Positions 48,001 through 54,274 of a DNA stretch of 64,000 nt are shown here, piece after piece; the stretch's first letter is position 1, and the number at the start of each line of letters is the position of its first letter. The position numbers were made by a program, and so were the translations under genes. The DNA lies in NCBI GenBank assembly GCA_949128115.1, contig OX421962.1, positions 38,649,745-38,713,744 of the forward strand, read 5' to 3'. This DNA comes from Anaspis maculata (lineage: Eukaryota > Arthropoda > Insecta > Coleoptera > Scraptiidae). The notes under the pieces are model-generated. The model ran no database searches and was not told where the DNA came from. It saw only the letters and a list, made by a program, of their open reading frames with translations.

Positions 48001-50843
48001 GCCGAGAGCTGGGCTTTGTTTTGCAAAATCCCGACGACGACAAGATGAAAGCCCACTCCTCAAGTAAGCCCTCTACTTCGACCCTCCATCCACTTACACA
48101 ACACACACTTCCTCTCAAACACACATACATACATACATGCTCACCTGAGCAGAATTTGAATACATAATGTATCGAAGGACAAGAAATATTACCTACTTAG
48201 TTATTGATGATTTTGTTTTAGTGACTGGTTCGTCGAACATGACGCCAAGGTCACTTTCGGCCAATGTACTTTCAGCCCTGCAGGGAGTCAGGTTCATTGC
48301 CCAGCACATCAGGGATGCCGACAAGGACAATGAGGTGCTTATCCGACTAATGCCAGTTTCTTTCCATTTTCGGTTATTGTCTATTTTCAAGGTTTCCCGT
48401 TTAGTTTCTTAACCATCGTGTCATGTAAGTTGAAAGTGATGACACCTATACATCGAGTCATTCAAGCTAGAAATGTAGTTTTAAACTCTTTGTCTTTGAC
48501 TTCGGATTGAGAAGCTTCAATTGCGAGATCTCTCATCTAGTTATATACAGGGTGTACCAAAGAAACGAAGGAGCTCTCTGAAACTAACACATTTTTGCGC
48601 ATTAGCCCAGGTACTATCGTGTTTCAGCATGAACTAATTTATGGTCGGCCAAATTTTTCATAAAACGACAGTAAAGAGTGTCTGCTATAACATACCAAAA
48701 GTCCCCCGAGATCCCGTGTCGGCGTCCCCCTTTTTGGGGCGTTTTTCTGAAATGCCAGTTACGTTATAAGTATAACACACAGATATTGGGACGGGCGCCT
48801 GCCACCCGGAATAGCTCAGTGGCAAAGGCTCTGCTTTTCGATTGATGGATCGCTGTTTCGATTGTCCTTCGAGACAAATTGTTTTTTTTCGTGAAAGTGA
48901 TTTTATCCTTCTAAAAATTATTCAAGGGATGAGAGTGCTTATTTTGAAGCATTTTCGACTTTTTTTCTCAAGAAAATGAATCTATTAATACGAGTTCTGG
49001 ACACACAAGCTAGAGGACAAGTGGAAATGCTCGTCCAGCATTATTATTGAAAATACCTAAATACAATTTCGCAATGGCAGGTAACTACATTTTATGAGTT
49101 GAAAAATGTGATGAAAAAGCCATGATGACATCACCGAGGGCATCACAGCTTATTGTTCATTATGTGTCCAGAACTCGTATTAATAGATTCATTTTCTTGA
49201 GAAAAAAGTCGAAAATGCTTCAAAATAGGCACTCTCATCCCTTGGGTAATTTTTAGGAGAAGGAAAAAATCACTTCCACGAAAAAAAAATTGTGTCTCGA
49301 AGGAGAATCGAACTAGCGACCCATCAATCGGAAAGCAGAGCCTTTGCCACTGAGCTATTCCGGGTGACGGGCACCCGTCCCAATATCTGTGTGTTATACT
49401 TAGATAACGTAACTGTCATATTTCAGAAAAAAACGCCCCAAAAAGGGGGGCGCCGACACGGGATCTTAGGGGACTTTTGGTGTGTTATAGCAGACACTCT
49501 TTACTGTCGTTTAATGAAAAATTTGGCCGATCATAAATTAGTTCACGCTTCAACTTGAATAGCACTTAAAATACCTGGGCTACATTGCCTGGGAAAACCT
49601 TCAGACACGTACTTGACGCCCAAAAACGATATGCATTTGCTCAAATGAGTTTATATTAAGGGTAGTTTCAAAGTCATAGGTCACAATATCCTAAATGTTA
49701 AGTGGGTACCACAAAATTGTTGATTTTCACATTTGAGGGGATGTTGAGGCGAATGTAGCAGAGTTGGAACCACGGGAGAGTTGCGACAGTGACTTTTTTC
49801 AGCATTTTTGCGATAGTCGATGTCGGAGTCACAATCAAACACTAAAGGAAGCCACTCTCCCAACACTCCCGTGGTGCATATAAACTTTTCAACATTTCTC
49901 TTAATATCCCGCTACTGAAAAAAAACTACGATATTGTGGTATTATGCAATCATATCATCCGAGATGTGAGCTATGATTCTGAAGCCATGTTCAATGAACT
50001 CATTTGAGCGTAACAAACAAACGCATATCGTTATTGGACGTAAGGTAGGTGTTCAAAGGTTTTTCCATGCAAAAAATCAAGAAATGTCCTACTTTTAAGA
50101 GATCTCCGTTCGTTTCTTTGGTACCTGTATGTGTACTGACTAGATGGGAGTTTCCGCAATCTAAGCTTCAAAATCTGTAGTTGAAGACGAAGAGTTAGCA
50201 CTCTTTAGCACAATTTGATAGGCTACAAGAAAATCATATGTGCAACGGCATTATACGATGGCGACTTGAAGCCGTGATCTCCGCCAGGCGGAAAATTAGT
50301 ATTCTATGGCTTCAGCTATAAAGATCATTTCAAGTCGATTTTCAGCCTCTTGGTAATTATTTTCTTATTGATCTCCTTGGTTCCTGTACTAACAATCCAT
50401 TTTGTTGGAATGAAACCTATATCTCAGACACTTTTAGACTGTAACAACTTCACGCAAAGTAATTTGATCTCCTGGCTATATTATTTTCTCAGATTTATAA
50501 AAGCTAATACACCGAGGAGATCAAATTACGAAAGTGATCTCGGTAGCATGTAAGTATTATTTGTTATTTTTGAATTTTCATTTTGCTCTTGACTAGGTAC
50601 TCGGAAGCTAAATTAGCAATGTTTGTGACTTTTCAGATTGTGGAAGATTGGAAGTTCGTTTCCATGGTGCTGGATCGCTTCTTTTTATGGGTGTTTACCC
50701 TGGCTTGCATCGGAGGAACGTGCGGTATCATATTTCAAGCCCCATCGTTGTACGATACACGAGCCCCTGTTGATCAGCAACTTAGCGAAATTACTCTGGC
50801 GAAAATATTCTCGTTACCCCCTTCACACATTCCGATGCAGTAA
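14833..50843 (+). CDS. nAChRalpha: Nicotinic acetylcholine receptor alpha-type subunit (whole locus, 9 exons seen)
   Basis: Cys-loop ligand-gated cation channel subunit of the plasma membrane, the postsynaptic acetylcholine receptor of insect neurons. CDS segments: 14833-15029, 22283-22392, 22753-22933, 36279-36435, 37262-37565, 47710-47862, 47957-48063, 48222-48334, 50637-50843. All junctions keep frame and give about 508 codons of mature protein, normal for the family. The 13-residue Cys-loop, the YYPCC loop C that defines alpha subunits, a GEK motif before TM2, four membrane helices and a stop codon are visible. The signal-peptide exon is missing and should be upstream of 14833. The sequence fits the insect alpha1-4/alpha8 group, not alpha5-7 or beta1; the LPEYDD stretch after TM3 makes me lean to alpha8, but I cannot settle the paralogue. 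Introns are long and full of transposons. Confidence 0.93.
15173..16147. mobile_element. hAT-like non-autonomous transposon in the first visible nAChR intron
   Basis: Ends CAGGGCCGATTCTG and its inverse CAGAATCGGCCCTG, with perfect 8-bp target duplications ATTGTCCC at 15165-15172 and 16148-16155. Subterminal GC-rich blocks (GGCCGCCCTTGTGC) occur at both ends in inverted orientation. No transposase seen. Confidence 0.88.
16453..16740 (+). pseudogene. Mariner-like transposase C-terminal remnant
   Basis: Encodes [16 protein letters not shown] followed by [15 protein letters not shown], matching the conserved (D)[16 protein letters not shown]...ELK region around the third catalytic acidic residue of Tc1/mariner transposases. 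A stop and frameshift follow, then a decayed tail resembling ATDVIFKS. Only the 3' part remains. Confidence 0.75.
17081..17207. mobile_element. Palindromic MITE nested in the AT-rich element
   Basis: Terminal inverted repeats starting AGCTGTATTACAC and ending GTGTAATACAGCT, with the inversion extending through ACAATTTCTT. Short loop, no coding capacity. Confidence 0.75.
17359..17612. mobile_element. Second palindromic MITE nested in the AT-rich element
   Basis: Terminal repeats CCCTTGCCAGGCAAAGCAAC and inverse, continuing GTAAGCG; it splits the TGATAT repeat of the host element. Confidence 0.8.
17974..18078. repeat. Hairpin repeat, copy 1 (GGTTCGGCTCCAAAATCGC)
   Basis: Inverted GGTTCGGCTC/GAGCCGAACC blocks around TGGCCAGGGATTTTCGAG. 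Nearly identical copy at 24301-24430. Confidence 0.8.
19378..20509 (-). pseudogene. Broken gene: FEN1/PIN-like motif plus tesmin-like CXC domain
   Basis: Read leftwards: 20363-20142 has [15 protein letters not shown] and [13 protein letters not shown], the paired acidic motifs that resemble the FEN1/PIN nuclease core. 20073-19684 has a linker with [40 protein letters not shown] and ending WEPVWSQL. 19680-19540 has the cysteine-rich CXC-like segment [20 protein letters not shown] then [12 protein letters not shown]. Frame breaks separate the parts and the middle of the usual protein is missing. I recognise this order from uncharacterised multicopy insect proteins that may be transposon genes; the function is unknown. 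Confidence 0.7.
20745..20930 (-). mobile_element. Possible retroelement 3' end with TTA-repeat tail
   Basis: On the - strand, AATCAATAAAGACAG is followed by (TTA)n, as at the 3' end of some LINEs and SINEs. No coding region or boundaries confirmed. Confidence 0.4.
21613..21742. mobile_element. 127-bp MITE family, copy 2 (inverted relative to 8067)
   Basis: GTACGGTTGCGGCCAAAATA to AGTCCGCAATGGTAC; over 90% identical by eye to 8067-8193 in reverse orientation. Confidence 0.85.
22283..22392 (+). CDS. nAChRalpha: nAChR alpha exon: loop D to loop A
   Basis: This 110-bp exon has the length typical of insect nAChRs. It starts in phase 0 with [16 protein letters not shown] and runs through [15 protein letters not shown], leaving two bases for the next exon; acceptor TATAG, donor GTAAGT. 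The loop D tryptophan (WYDY) is present. The loop A aromatic, tyrosine in most alpha subunits (VLYNNADG), is phenylalanine here (VLFNNADG across the junction). Confidence 0.93.
22753..22933 (+). CDS. nAChRalpha: nAChR alpha exon: Cys-loop and loop B
   Basis: Acceptor TTATTGCAG, donor CAA/GTGAGT; separated from the previous exon by only a 360-bp intron. It encodes [20 protein letters not shown], then the Cys-loop C-x13-C containing YFPFDEQ, and loop B GSWTYNG with its conserved tryptophan. These form the core of the acetylcholine-binding side of the extracellular domain. The following intron is about 13.3 kb and holds the CR1-like LINE and the hammerhead pair. Confidence 0.94.
22934..24010. 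other. Intron sequence, no feature recognised
   Basis: Start of the 13.3-kb nAChR intron. No repeat family or coding sequence identified. Confidence 0.5.
24013..24800. repeat. Irregular tandem amplicon, three copies
   Basis: The block AGTAAGAGATAAATGAAAAA then CATAAACCCGAAGACAT starts at about 24023, 24262 and 24653. Each copy is followed by TTTCGCTATA/TTTATAGATAGC, GAATAGGCTACT and CGCC(A/G)CC..CCAGCTCCCGCC. The second copy is lengthened by the hairpin element at 24301-24430. Confidence 0.75.
24301..24430. mobile_element. Hairpin repeat, copy 2, with complete ends
   Basis: Ends TAGCGTTTTTGAGTCGC and GCGACTCGAAAACGCTA, enclosing the same core as 17974-18078. It split a tandem unit between ACATA and ATAGCG, suggesting a short TA-type duplication. 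Confidence 0.75.
24930..26400. other. Intron sequence, no feature recognised
   Basis: AT-rich. Short ORFs only, no motifs. The CR1-like LINE begins somewhere after about 26290. Confidence 0.45.
26497..27540 (+). CDS. CR1-like LINE ORF1 (PHD finger, coiled coil)
   Basis: Intact 347-codon ORF. Residues 5-59 form a C4HC3 PHD-type zinc finger ([26 protein letters not shown]). Residues about 95-140 are a coiled coil with heptad leucines ([18 protein letters not shown]). A C-terminal domain starting [18 protein letters not shown] and ending near [13 protein letters not shown] resembles the RNA-binding region of CR1-type ORF1 proteins. It binds element RNA and assists reverse transcription. The preceding 5' UTR contains CCATCTC repeats from about 26440. 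It overlaps ORF2 by 11 bases. Lies in a receptor intron, same strand. Confidence 0.85.
   Translation: MAIKCEACNKQISRYDDSVTCKNCGNGYHVTCMNLDAGTVEDLNKKNELKDWRCNPCKANITSTPHSKQDEPAVRDGSSTGTYCSEEKFDQLRTSILESITSALRNVKKEFFAELETLRKENEALKREVNELQQAVQRPDDGNHRQGQARTRKIQNVVHTMKKAPKRAEPEDLAEGPAAGENSEHRGDHGLSGNLETGESWRNVQRREKLRPMDSNGAAKISRSNIIIGTKKIEEAQVDFAAAARRIWIHVGQIRPGTKKESIQEYLKKKYPNKQFIVEPIVTDPNRNMAFKIGGDMDIKDDLYSSDFWPEGVKVKRYHFFRGYKTGTFTAEWEMLDEKGNADDNEH
27530..32888 (+). pseudogene. CR1-like LINE ORF2 (endonuclease-reverse transcriptase), split and frameshifted
   Basis: 27530-29001 encodes an AP-type endonuclease with all expected motifs ([32 protein letters not shown]) and the start of RT up to AVTPIYK. 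An insertion of about 2.6 kb follows. RT resumes near 31590: [49 protein letters not shown] and the catalytic YADD near 32104. A one-base frameshift around 32170-32190 shifts the frame into [14 protein letters not shown] and the thumb/C-terminal region, ending at 32888. Start chosen at the ATG overlapping the ORF1 stop. The element is otherwise little decayed, so it probably inserted fairly recently. Confidence 0.88.
29002..31588. mobile_element. Insertion of about 2.6 kb splitting the LINE reverse transcriptase
   Basis: Its limits are set by where RT coding stops and resumes. No coding region is recognisable inside. Imperfect inverted similarity near the ends (TTTCCCGGC...CCAGGG at about 29024 against its complement near 31576-31592) hints at terminal repeats, but I cannot fix the exact ends or a target duplication. 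30600-30905 is an inverted copy of the repeat at 9185-9470. Confidence 0.6.
32889..33006 (+). mobile_element. 3' UTR and simple-repeat tail of the CR1-like LINE
   Basis: After the ORF2 stop comes a short 3' UTR ending in AAAATTTATC followed by TTATC repeats (about 32985-33004). Ending in short tandem repeats, not poly(A), is characteristic of CR1/L2-type elements. This marks the 3' end of the element. Confidence 0.8.
33018..33137. repeat. GGGGGCTAC..GGCTGATGGCACC palindrome family, partial copy
   Basis: Starts directly after the LINE tail. Shares GGCTGATGGCACCTGCAAAG, TTTTGGAGC and TTTTTGCTCCAAAAAGTC with the fuller copies at 39811, 44758 and 53465. Lacks the left end. Confidence 0.75.
33140..34710. 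other. Intron sequence, no feature recognised
   Basis: No coding or repeat structure identified before the hammerhead pair. Confidence 0.45.
34715..34758 (+). ncRNA. Hammerhead ribozyme motif, type I, copy 1
   Basis: Stem I GCCGTA (34715-34720) pairs perfectly with TACGGC (34753-34758). Core CUGAUGA at 34721-34727, stem II GCUC/GAGC around a CAAAA loop, GAA at 34741-34743, then a very short stem III (AC-GAUC-GU) and the GUC cleavage triplet at 34750-34752. Every invariant core position is met. Very short stem III and an open stem I are typical of animal retrotransposon-linked hammerheads, which often work as dimers. Self-cleavage itself is inferred. Confidence 0.85.
34801..34846 (+). ncRNA. 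Hammerhead ribozyme motif, type I, copy 2
   Basis: Stem I GTCGTA/TACGGC (one G-U pair), core CUGACGA (the changed base is the position that may be any nucleotide), stem II GCUU/GAGC around a seven-base loop, GAA, the same short stem III and GUC cleavage triplet ending at 34840. The two predicted cleavage sites are 88 nt apart, so a transcript through both would release an 88-nt RNA. Between them is a GCCAG/CTGGC hairpin. Confidence 0.82.
34850..36278. other. Intron sequence upstream of the loop C exon
   Basis: Nothing recognised except an (ACT)n microsatellite at about 36120-36143 and a pyrimidine-rich approach to the exon. Confidence 0.5.
36279..36435 (+). CDS. nAChRalpha: nAChR alpha exon: loop C with vicinal cysteines
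   Basis: Acceptor GCTCACAG, donor G/GTAAGA. Encodes VDLKHMDQ, then [20 protein letters not shown], then [13 protein letters not shown]. The adjacent cysteines and flanking tyrosines are the loop C acetylcholine-binding signature that identifies an alpha subunit. Ends after the first base of the Asp codon that opens the next exon. Confidence 0.95.
37262..37565 (+). CDS. nAChRalpha: nAChR alpha exon: TM1-TM3
   Basis: Acceptor TTTTCAG, donor CAG/GTGAGT. Encodes the pre-TM1 segment [20 protein letters not shown]1 ending FYLPSDSG, the GEK selectivity turn, pore-lining TM2 with [19 protein letters not shown], the IIPPTS linker and TM3 beginning [11 protein letters not shown], ending at NVHFR. The glutamate at the outer end of TM2 and the GEK motif are those of a cation channel. 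This is the longest and best conserved exon of the locus. Confidence 0.96.
37867..38109. mobile_element. Palindromic MITE with GGGCCGTATTCATACCTCGC ends, copy 1
   Basis: 243 bp, arms of about 100 bp (also TTTTAGCTTAAAAG and ATTTCTCATATTTCAGT inverted). Flanked by TAT on both sides, a possible 3-bp target duplication. Related to 55697-55916. Confidence 0.85.
38110..39810. other. Intron sequence, no feature recognised
   Basis: No recognised gene or repeat between the two MITEs. Confidence 0.45.
39811..40021. mobile_element. GGCTGATGGCACC palindromic MITE, complete copy
   Basis: Ends TATCCCATACACTTTCTATT and inverse AATAGAAAGTGTATGGGATA, inner AGGAGCAAAAATA inverted. Centre contains CTACGGCTGATGGCACCTG and GCTATCAGCGGCCACC. 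Confidence 0.85.
40022..41870. other. Intron sequence, no feature recognised
   Basis: No supported coding sequence or RNA gene. Confidence 0.45.
41978..43701. mobile_element. 1.7-kb foldback with AGTGGACGTGGTA ends
   Basis: Arms of roughly 850 bp meet near 42840 (blocks such as TCTAGGGGCAGAAGGTATCG and CAAAATGGCGGATTTTATC inverted on the right). Flanks at 41875-41955 and about 44590-44690 are also inverted (GTTCAACCCTAG), so it may sit in the loop of an older foldback. Confidence 0.82.
44758..44955. mobile_element. GGCTGATGGCACC palindromic MITE family, third copy
   Basis: Inverted GTTCAC/GTGAAC ends, GTAGAATAACTTTTGGAGC and its inverse. About 85% similar to 39811-40021. Confidence 0.82.
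45152..47668. mobile_element. Foldback element, TACAGGGTGTTCACG ends, second copy
   Basis: Same terminal sequence as 18337-21539. A Harbinger-like element has inserted near its left end; the rest of the arms (47030-47668) shares TAACTTTTTTATTT and ATTTATCCATGCAGA-type blocks with the other copy. Confidence 0.82.
45270..47024 (-). mobile_element. Harbinger-like transposon remnant
   Basis: Ends contain CCGGTTGCA in inverted orientation and are flanked by TGA on both sides, a 3-bp target duplication as in PIF/Harbinger. On the - strand 46060-45599 encodes [20 protein letters not shown] and [20 protein letters not shown], like the N-terminus of HARBI1-type transposases; the catalytic DDE part is missing. 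46994-46656 encodes a second, diverged N-terminus ([20 protein letters not shown]). An ORF at 46538-46239 is unrecognised. Not functional. Confidence 0.7.
47710..47862 (+). CDS. nAChRalpha: nAChR alpha exon: start of the TM3-TM4 cytoplasmic loop
   Basis: Acceptor CATTTTAG completes the Arg codon left by the TM1-TM3 exon, giving the conserved RSPSTHKM. It then reads [19 protein letters not shown] and GYTSEMEM, leaving two bases; donor GTAAGA. The motif after the loop start is subfamily-specific and resembles what I recall for alpha8, but this is memory, not an alignment. It begins only 41 bp after a foldback element ends at 47668. Confidence 0.9.
47957..48063 (+). CDS. nAChRalpha: nAChR alpha exon: cytoplasmic loop
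   Basis: Acceptor ATTTCAG after a 94-bp intron, donor A/GTAAGC. Encodes [13 protein letters not shown], then [16 protein letters not shown]. The low-complexity acidic loop is typical of the variable cytoplasmic region where receptors are phosphorylated and anchored. Confidence 0.85.
48222..48334 (+). CDS. nAChRalpha: nAChR alpha exon: membrane-associated helix
   Basis: Acceptor TTTTAG after a 158-bp intron. Encodes [20 protein letters not shown], then [16 protein letters not shown], the amphipathic helix before TM4. To join NE to IVEDWK in the next exon the donor must be GAG/GTGCTT, which departs from consensus at positions +4 to +6. No better donor keeps the conserved junction. Confidence 0.85.
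48807..48880 (+). repeat. tRNA-like segment, left arm
   Basis: CCCGGAATAGCTCAGTGGC holds a good A box and GTTTCGATTGTCC a degraded B box. Not a functional tRNA: the anticodon and acceptor stems do not pair. Confidence 0.6.
49300..49370 (-). repeat. tRNA-like segment, right arm
   Basis: Inverse of the left-arm copy, with a better B box (AGTTCGATTCTCC) and the same A box AATAGCTCAGTGG. Suggests a SINE or tRNA-derived promoter captured before the arm duplicated. Confidence 0.6.
50637..50843 (+). CDS. nAChRalpha: nAChR alpha last exon: TM4 and C-terminus
   Basis: Acceptor CTTTTCAG. Begins [20 protein letters not shown], continues through TM4 with [17 protein letters not shown], and ends in a short extracellular tail IPMQ and TAA. 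The 3' UTR follows; the first good polyadenylation signal AATAAA is at about 51008. Confidence 0.93.
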   Translation: MVEDWKFVSMVLDRFFLWVFTLACIGGTCGIIFQAPSLYDTRAPVDQQLSEITLAKIFSLPPSHIPMQ

Positions 50844-51007
50844 AGTCAAGAACCCTCTCCACGCGATCGAGGTTCATACGCTCAATCAGCAAGCACAATA
50901 CTATAGGCCGCAAATATTTTAATCATTTAGGATGAGGAAACTCGAAAAACGACACAAAGCCAGCATCTAGGGTTTTTCAGACTCTAATTGAAAAGACTCA
51001 AATGACA

Positions 51008-51013
51008 AATAAA
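51008..51013 (+). terminator. Candidate polyadenylation signal of the nAChR gene
   Basis: AATAAA 165 bp after the receptor stop codon. Other AATAAA hexamers occur at about 51247 and beyond, so the exact end of the transcript is uncertain. Confidence 0.4.
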
Positions 51014-51962
51014 TTTATATATATCTCTCTCTACCTACCTACCTAGCGCTCACGTAGTTTATTGAATTTGATGCTCATTTTACACGCAAATTTTAATGTC
51101 TGTTATTGATTGAGATTTATTCGCGTTCGTAATAACGAATATTTACATTTTAAATGAGTTGCACATTGGAAAGCTGGTCTTACTCAAAATATTGTTCAAA
51201 TTTTGTTATAAATTTGTGTTGTTGTTGTTGTTGTTGTTTTGAAACAATAAATAATTAATGTTAATTTATAATAATAATCAACTTGTTTCAAATTTTACTT
51301 AATAAATATTCGAAAAATAATTTTTAGACACATAATTTACTTTACAATAGTTAATAAAGTATTTTAGTCTCTAACCATTACCGACCAGCCTGCGCAACAA
51401 GATGATCGGTAGGTATAGTCAAGTTGTTATGGGAAAACTCTCGTACCGAGAACCTGATGACCGACCTGGAAGTTATTTTCAAGCTTATATAAAAGCCGCG
51501 ATAGACGAAAAGAAAGAAGAACCCAAGCAAAAATTTTTCCACCTGAGGCTGTAGTCGCAGCAGGGTAAACGTATCTTCAATATTTCTCCCTCTTTTTTTA
51601 TACGGTGTTGTTTGTTCACCTTCTTTCCGTTGGATTACCTCACATTTTTTTAGAAGTCGAATCGCCCTAAATTACTGGAAAAGTTTAGAAAACATTATTG
51701 CCGGGACATTTTTTGATAAACGAAAAATTATCGACTGTTTTAAAAGTTCGAGAGACGTAAAAAATAAGTACATGGCCGTTTTTTTTTTTTAAGTTGTCAC
51801 TAAGAGGGGAAAAAATATATCTTTCCAGTTTTTCACATAATTGAAAAAACGGTATGTATAAACGCTATGTATTAACTTTTTTAACACACTCAGTACACCC
51901 TATAAAAAAAACTATGCCAGTCATCTACACAGTAGGCAGTGGGTAAAAGCTTTTGATAAAAA

Positions 51963-52655
51963 TTACAGATTAGAAAGGCTTCTTCTATTACACATCCAAG
52001 GTTTCTCATCACCGATTTTCTGGCAAACCGCAGCAACAAAATCATCCAACGCTAAATTTTGCAGCTTCTGGTCAAACCGCCCATCAAAGACTACTGATGG
52101 AATAAAATAGAAGTTTGGTTCGTAGTCTAGGGTTTCCTTTCCATTTTTAGCGAGCAACTCTTCTCCTTCAGCTGACTCGGCGCATAACGACGTCGAGTCC
52201 CACGTTGCATTAAATAATTTGAAGCACTGAAATTCACTTTGCTTCAAAAGAAAATGAGAAAAATCGAGCTTACATGGCCTATTCCTATGCGACACGCAGG
52301 ATTTCTCAGCCGCATAATGCAACCGATAAGATCAACGGCTTTGTCTTTGTTTTCAACAGAATACTTGGCCCATGCACATGCTTGGTAGATGTTACCTCGG
52401 CATTCCGCAGAGCCGTGTTGACAAGAAAACTGCCATTTGCCATTGATCCGCCTTTGCTAGAATTACAAAGAAAAAGCTTCAAATAAATTATGTTACTTAC
52501 CAAAGTACACTCACCGAAGCTTTCCCGAACGGCACCAAGTTTAGGTTCATGTGTCCCTTCAGCACGTCATAAGTGGGAATCAGTTGCTCCAAGAAGAAGC
52601 GCACGCTGTCCGGACATAGCGCCTCGTAATAAACAGAAACGTTCACTTTTGCTTG
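51963..52655 (-). CDS. GILT-like thiol reductase, copy 1 (CPDS type)
   Basis: Gamma-interferon-inducible lysosomal thiol reductase family: soluble secretory/lysosomal enzymes that reduce protein disulfides. Three exons read on the - strand: 52655-52515 (KVNVSVYYEALCPDSVRFF to VPFGKAS), 52456-52274 (GKWQFSCQHGSAECRGN, matching the GILT signature CQHGx2ECx2Nx4C) and 52226-51963 (CFKLFNATWDSTSLCAE, then FIPSVVFDGRF, stop). All introns are phase 0. The active site is CPDS, with serine in place of the second cysteine. No signal-peptide exon was found; an in-frame TAG lies just upstream of the first exon, so another exon must exist. Its 3' end faces that of the receptor gene. Confidence 0.85.
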
Positions 52656-53464
52656 CTATAAAGCCAAATGAAAAAATCAAAAGAGTAAAACATATCTTGG
52701 TGAAAATGAATTAAAGCATGGCCTGATAGGAAAAAGTGAAAGGTTTGCGACAATAAATGTGTTTTTACTAAGTAGGTATATTAGCAGTTGAATTTAATTG
52801 AGTGTTATCACCAAACTTACAGTAGCGGCAATAGAGTATTATACTAAAAAAAATTTTTGATTGAAATGGAAACTACATTGGAAAATAATTGACCCGTGTT
52901 TTTTTATTCAGTCAGAAACCGTATCGTTTGGGCGTAATAAATAAATAACATCAACTAGTTCTGACGTCACAGCGAGTCACCGCCTATACTGCCTGTGTAA
53001 ATGACGTCAGAAATAGGTAGAATATCGGAATTTCGTTCATTTATTGCGGCCAAACGATACGATTTTTGGCTAAATAAAAAAATACGGGTCAGTTTTTTCT
53101 CAATATAGTTTCTGTTTTCATCGAAAACTAAATATTTTTTTAAAAGTATAATACTCCATTGATGCAAAGTATGCCACCAAAACAATTTTTAGTGAAAAAT
53201 TCATCGATCAGGCAGGCTCGAGAGTCGACCAAGTACTGTTGTTATTGTTGATAACAATATAAAATGTTGAATTGTTGTTATATGGTAGTAAGTTCCTCGT
53301 TTTTAAATTCTGTTGTGGGTTCATCTACAATAATAAAATTAAAGCCTCACAATTATCTGGAAATAAGCACAATCAGCGCGTTAATTTATTCTTCCTGAAG
53401 TTCACTGTTGTGGAGATAAAAACTAGAGAATCTGAATCATTGTACATTGATCTTTCAATATCCC

Positions 53465-53866
53465 GTTCACTATTTATTTTCAGTAGAATGACTTAATGGA
53501 GCAAAAATAAAGTGACAAGCTGGAGCGCTGGGAGGATACCTATGGCTGATGGCCGCTGATAATTTTGCTTCAAAACTTTGCAGGTACTGTCAGCGGATCT
53601 CCAAAAAATGTGTCATAGCCACGAAAGAGCCCTACGTAGTAGGTACATTCACTATGAAGTCAGGAACCAAGCCTATTATTCTATTAGGCCATAACTGCAA
53701 CGAAGCAAGATACCTTTTGTCGCTTTTTTTTTCTAATGACAAAAATTTTGATGTAGGTATGCAGTATTTGCTCCTGACGGTACCATCAGCCGTAGCTGTA
53801 GCCCCCCCAGCTTGTCACTTGATTTTTTATTCAAAAAGTCATTCTACTGAAAATAAAAAGTGAACG
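53465..53866. mobile_element. GGCTGATGGC palindromic MITE family, fourth copy, expanded
   Basis: Ends CGTTCACTATTTATTTTCAG and inverse TGAAAATAAAAAGTGAACG. The centre is longer than in the other copies by about 200 bp of unrelated sequence (about 53590-53770). Confidence 0.75.
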
Positions 53867-54274
53867 AGATTTTTTTTAGTTCTAGAAATTTTGTAATACA
53901 AAAATCAGGGGTTGATCGAAAATGCGCTAAAAAACTAGAGCTCTATAGATCTTAAATTTCAATCATTGCTTTGTGCCATTGAAGTTCAGCTGTTTCTCGA
54001 ACTGTTTTATAAAAATGTCATCAAAATCCGTTGACGGCTCCGTAGAGTTGCATTTCCTTTTTTTTTTTTTTTTGGAAGACAGTAGGTTATTGTATCACTT
54101 TTCCGAAGCACGAGTCCTACCTAGGTTGTAAGTTGATCGGATAACTTTTGAATACGTACCTACGTTAAATATGGCAGATAGGACCTCCAAATGTTAAATT
54201 CGGTACATTATTATTTTATTATCATAAGAATGTAGGTGAGTGGATAGGCACATATTTGGCAATTTAAAGAAACA

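Larger units (their letters stand above)
48546..50129. mobile_element. Foldback element with tRNA-like sequence in both arms
   Basis: Ends TACAGGGTGTACCAAAGAAA and inverse (TTTCTTTGGTACCTGTA). Arms of more than 400 bp match, e.g. ATGAATCTATTAATACGAGT with its inverse at about 49182, and GGGACTTTTGG-type blocks. Confidence 0.82.

Noticed and set aside
47697..48167. Single 156-codon ORF across two receptor exons
   Set aside because: Wrong frame for most of its length; the spliced exons explain the coding signal.
48807..48880. Functional tRNA gene
   Set aside because: No proper anticodon or acceptor stem, and the sequence is duplicated in the arms of a foldback.
50350..50553. ORF with a hydrophobic start before the TM4 exon
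   Set aside because: No match to nAChR or other family and no fitting splice phase; treated as intron.
52967..53185. Possible signal-peptide exon of GILT copy 1
   Set aside because: Sequence is not signal-like and no donor fits phase 0 before the KVNVSVYYEAL exon.
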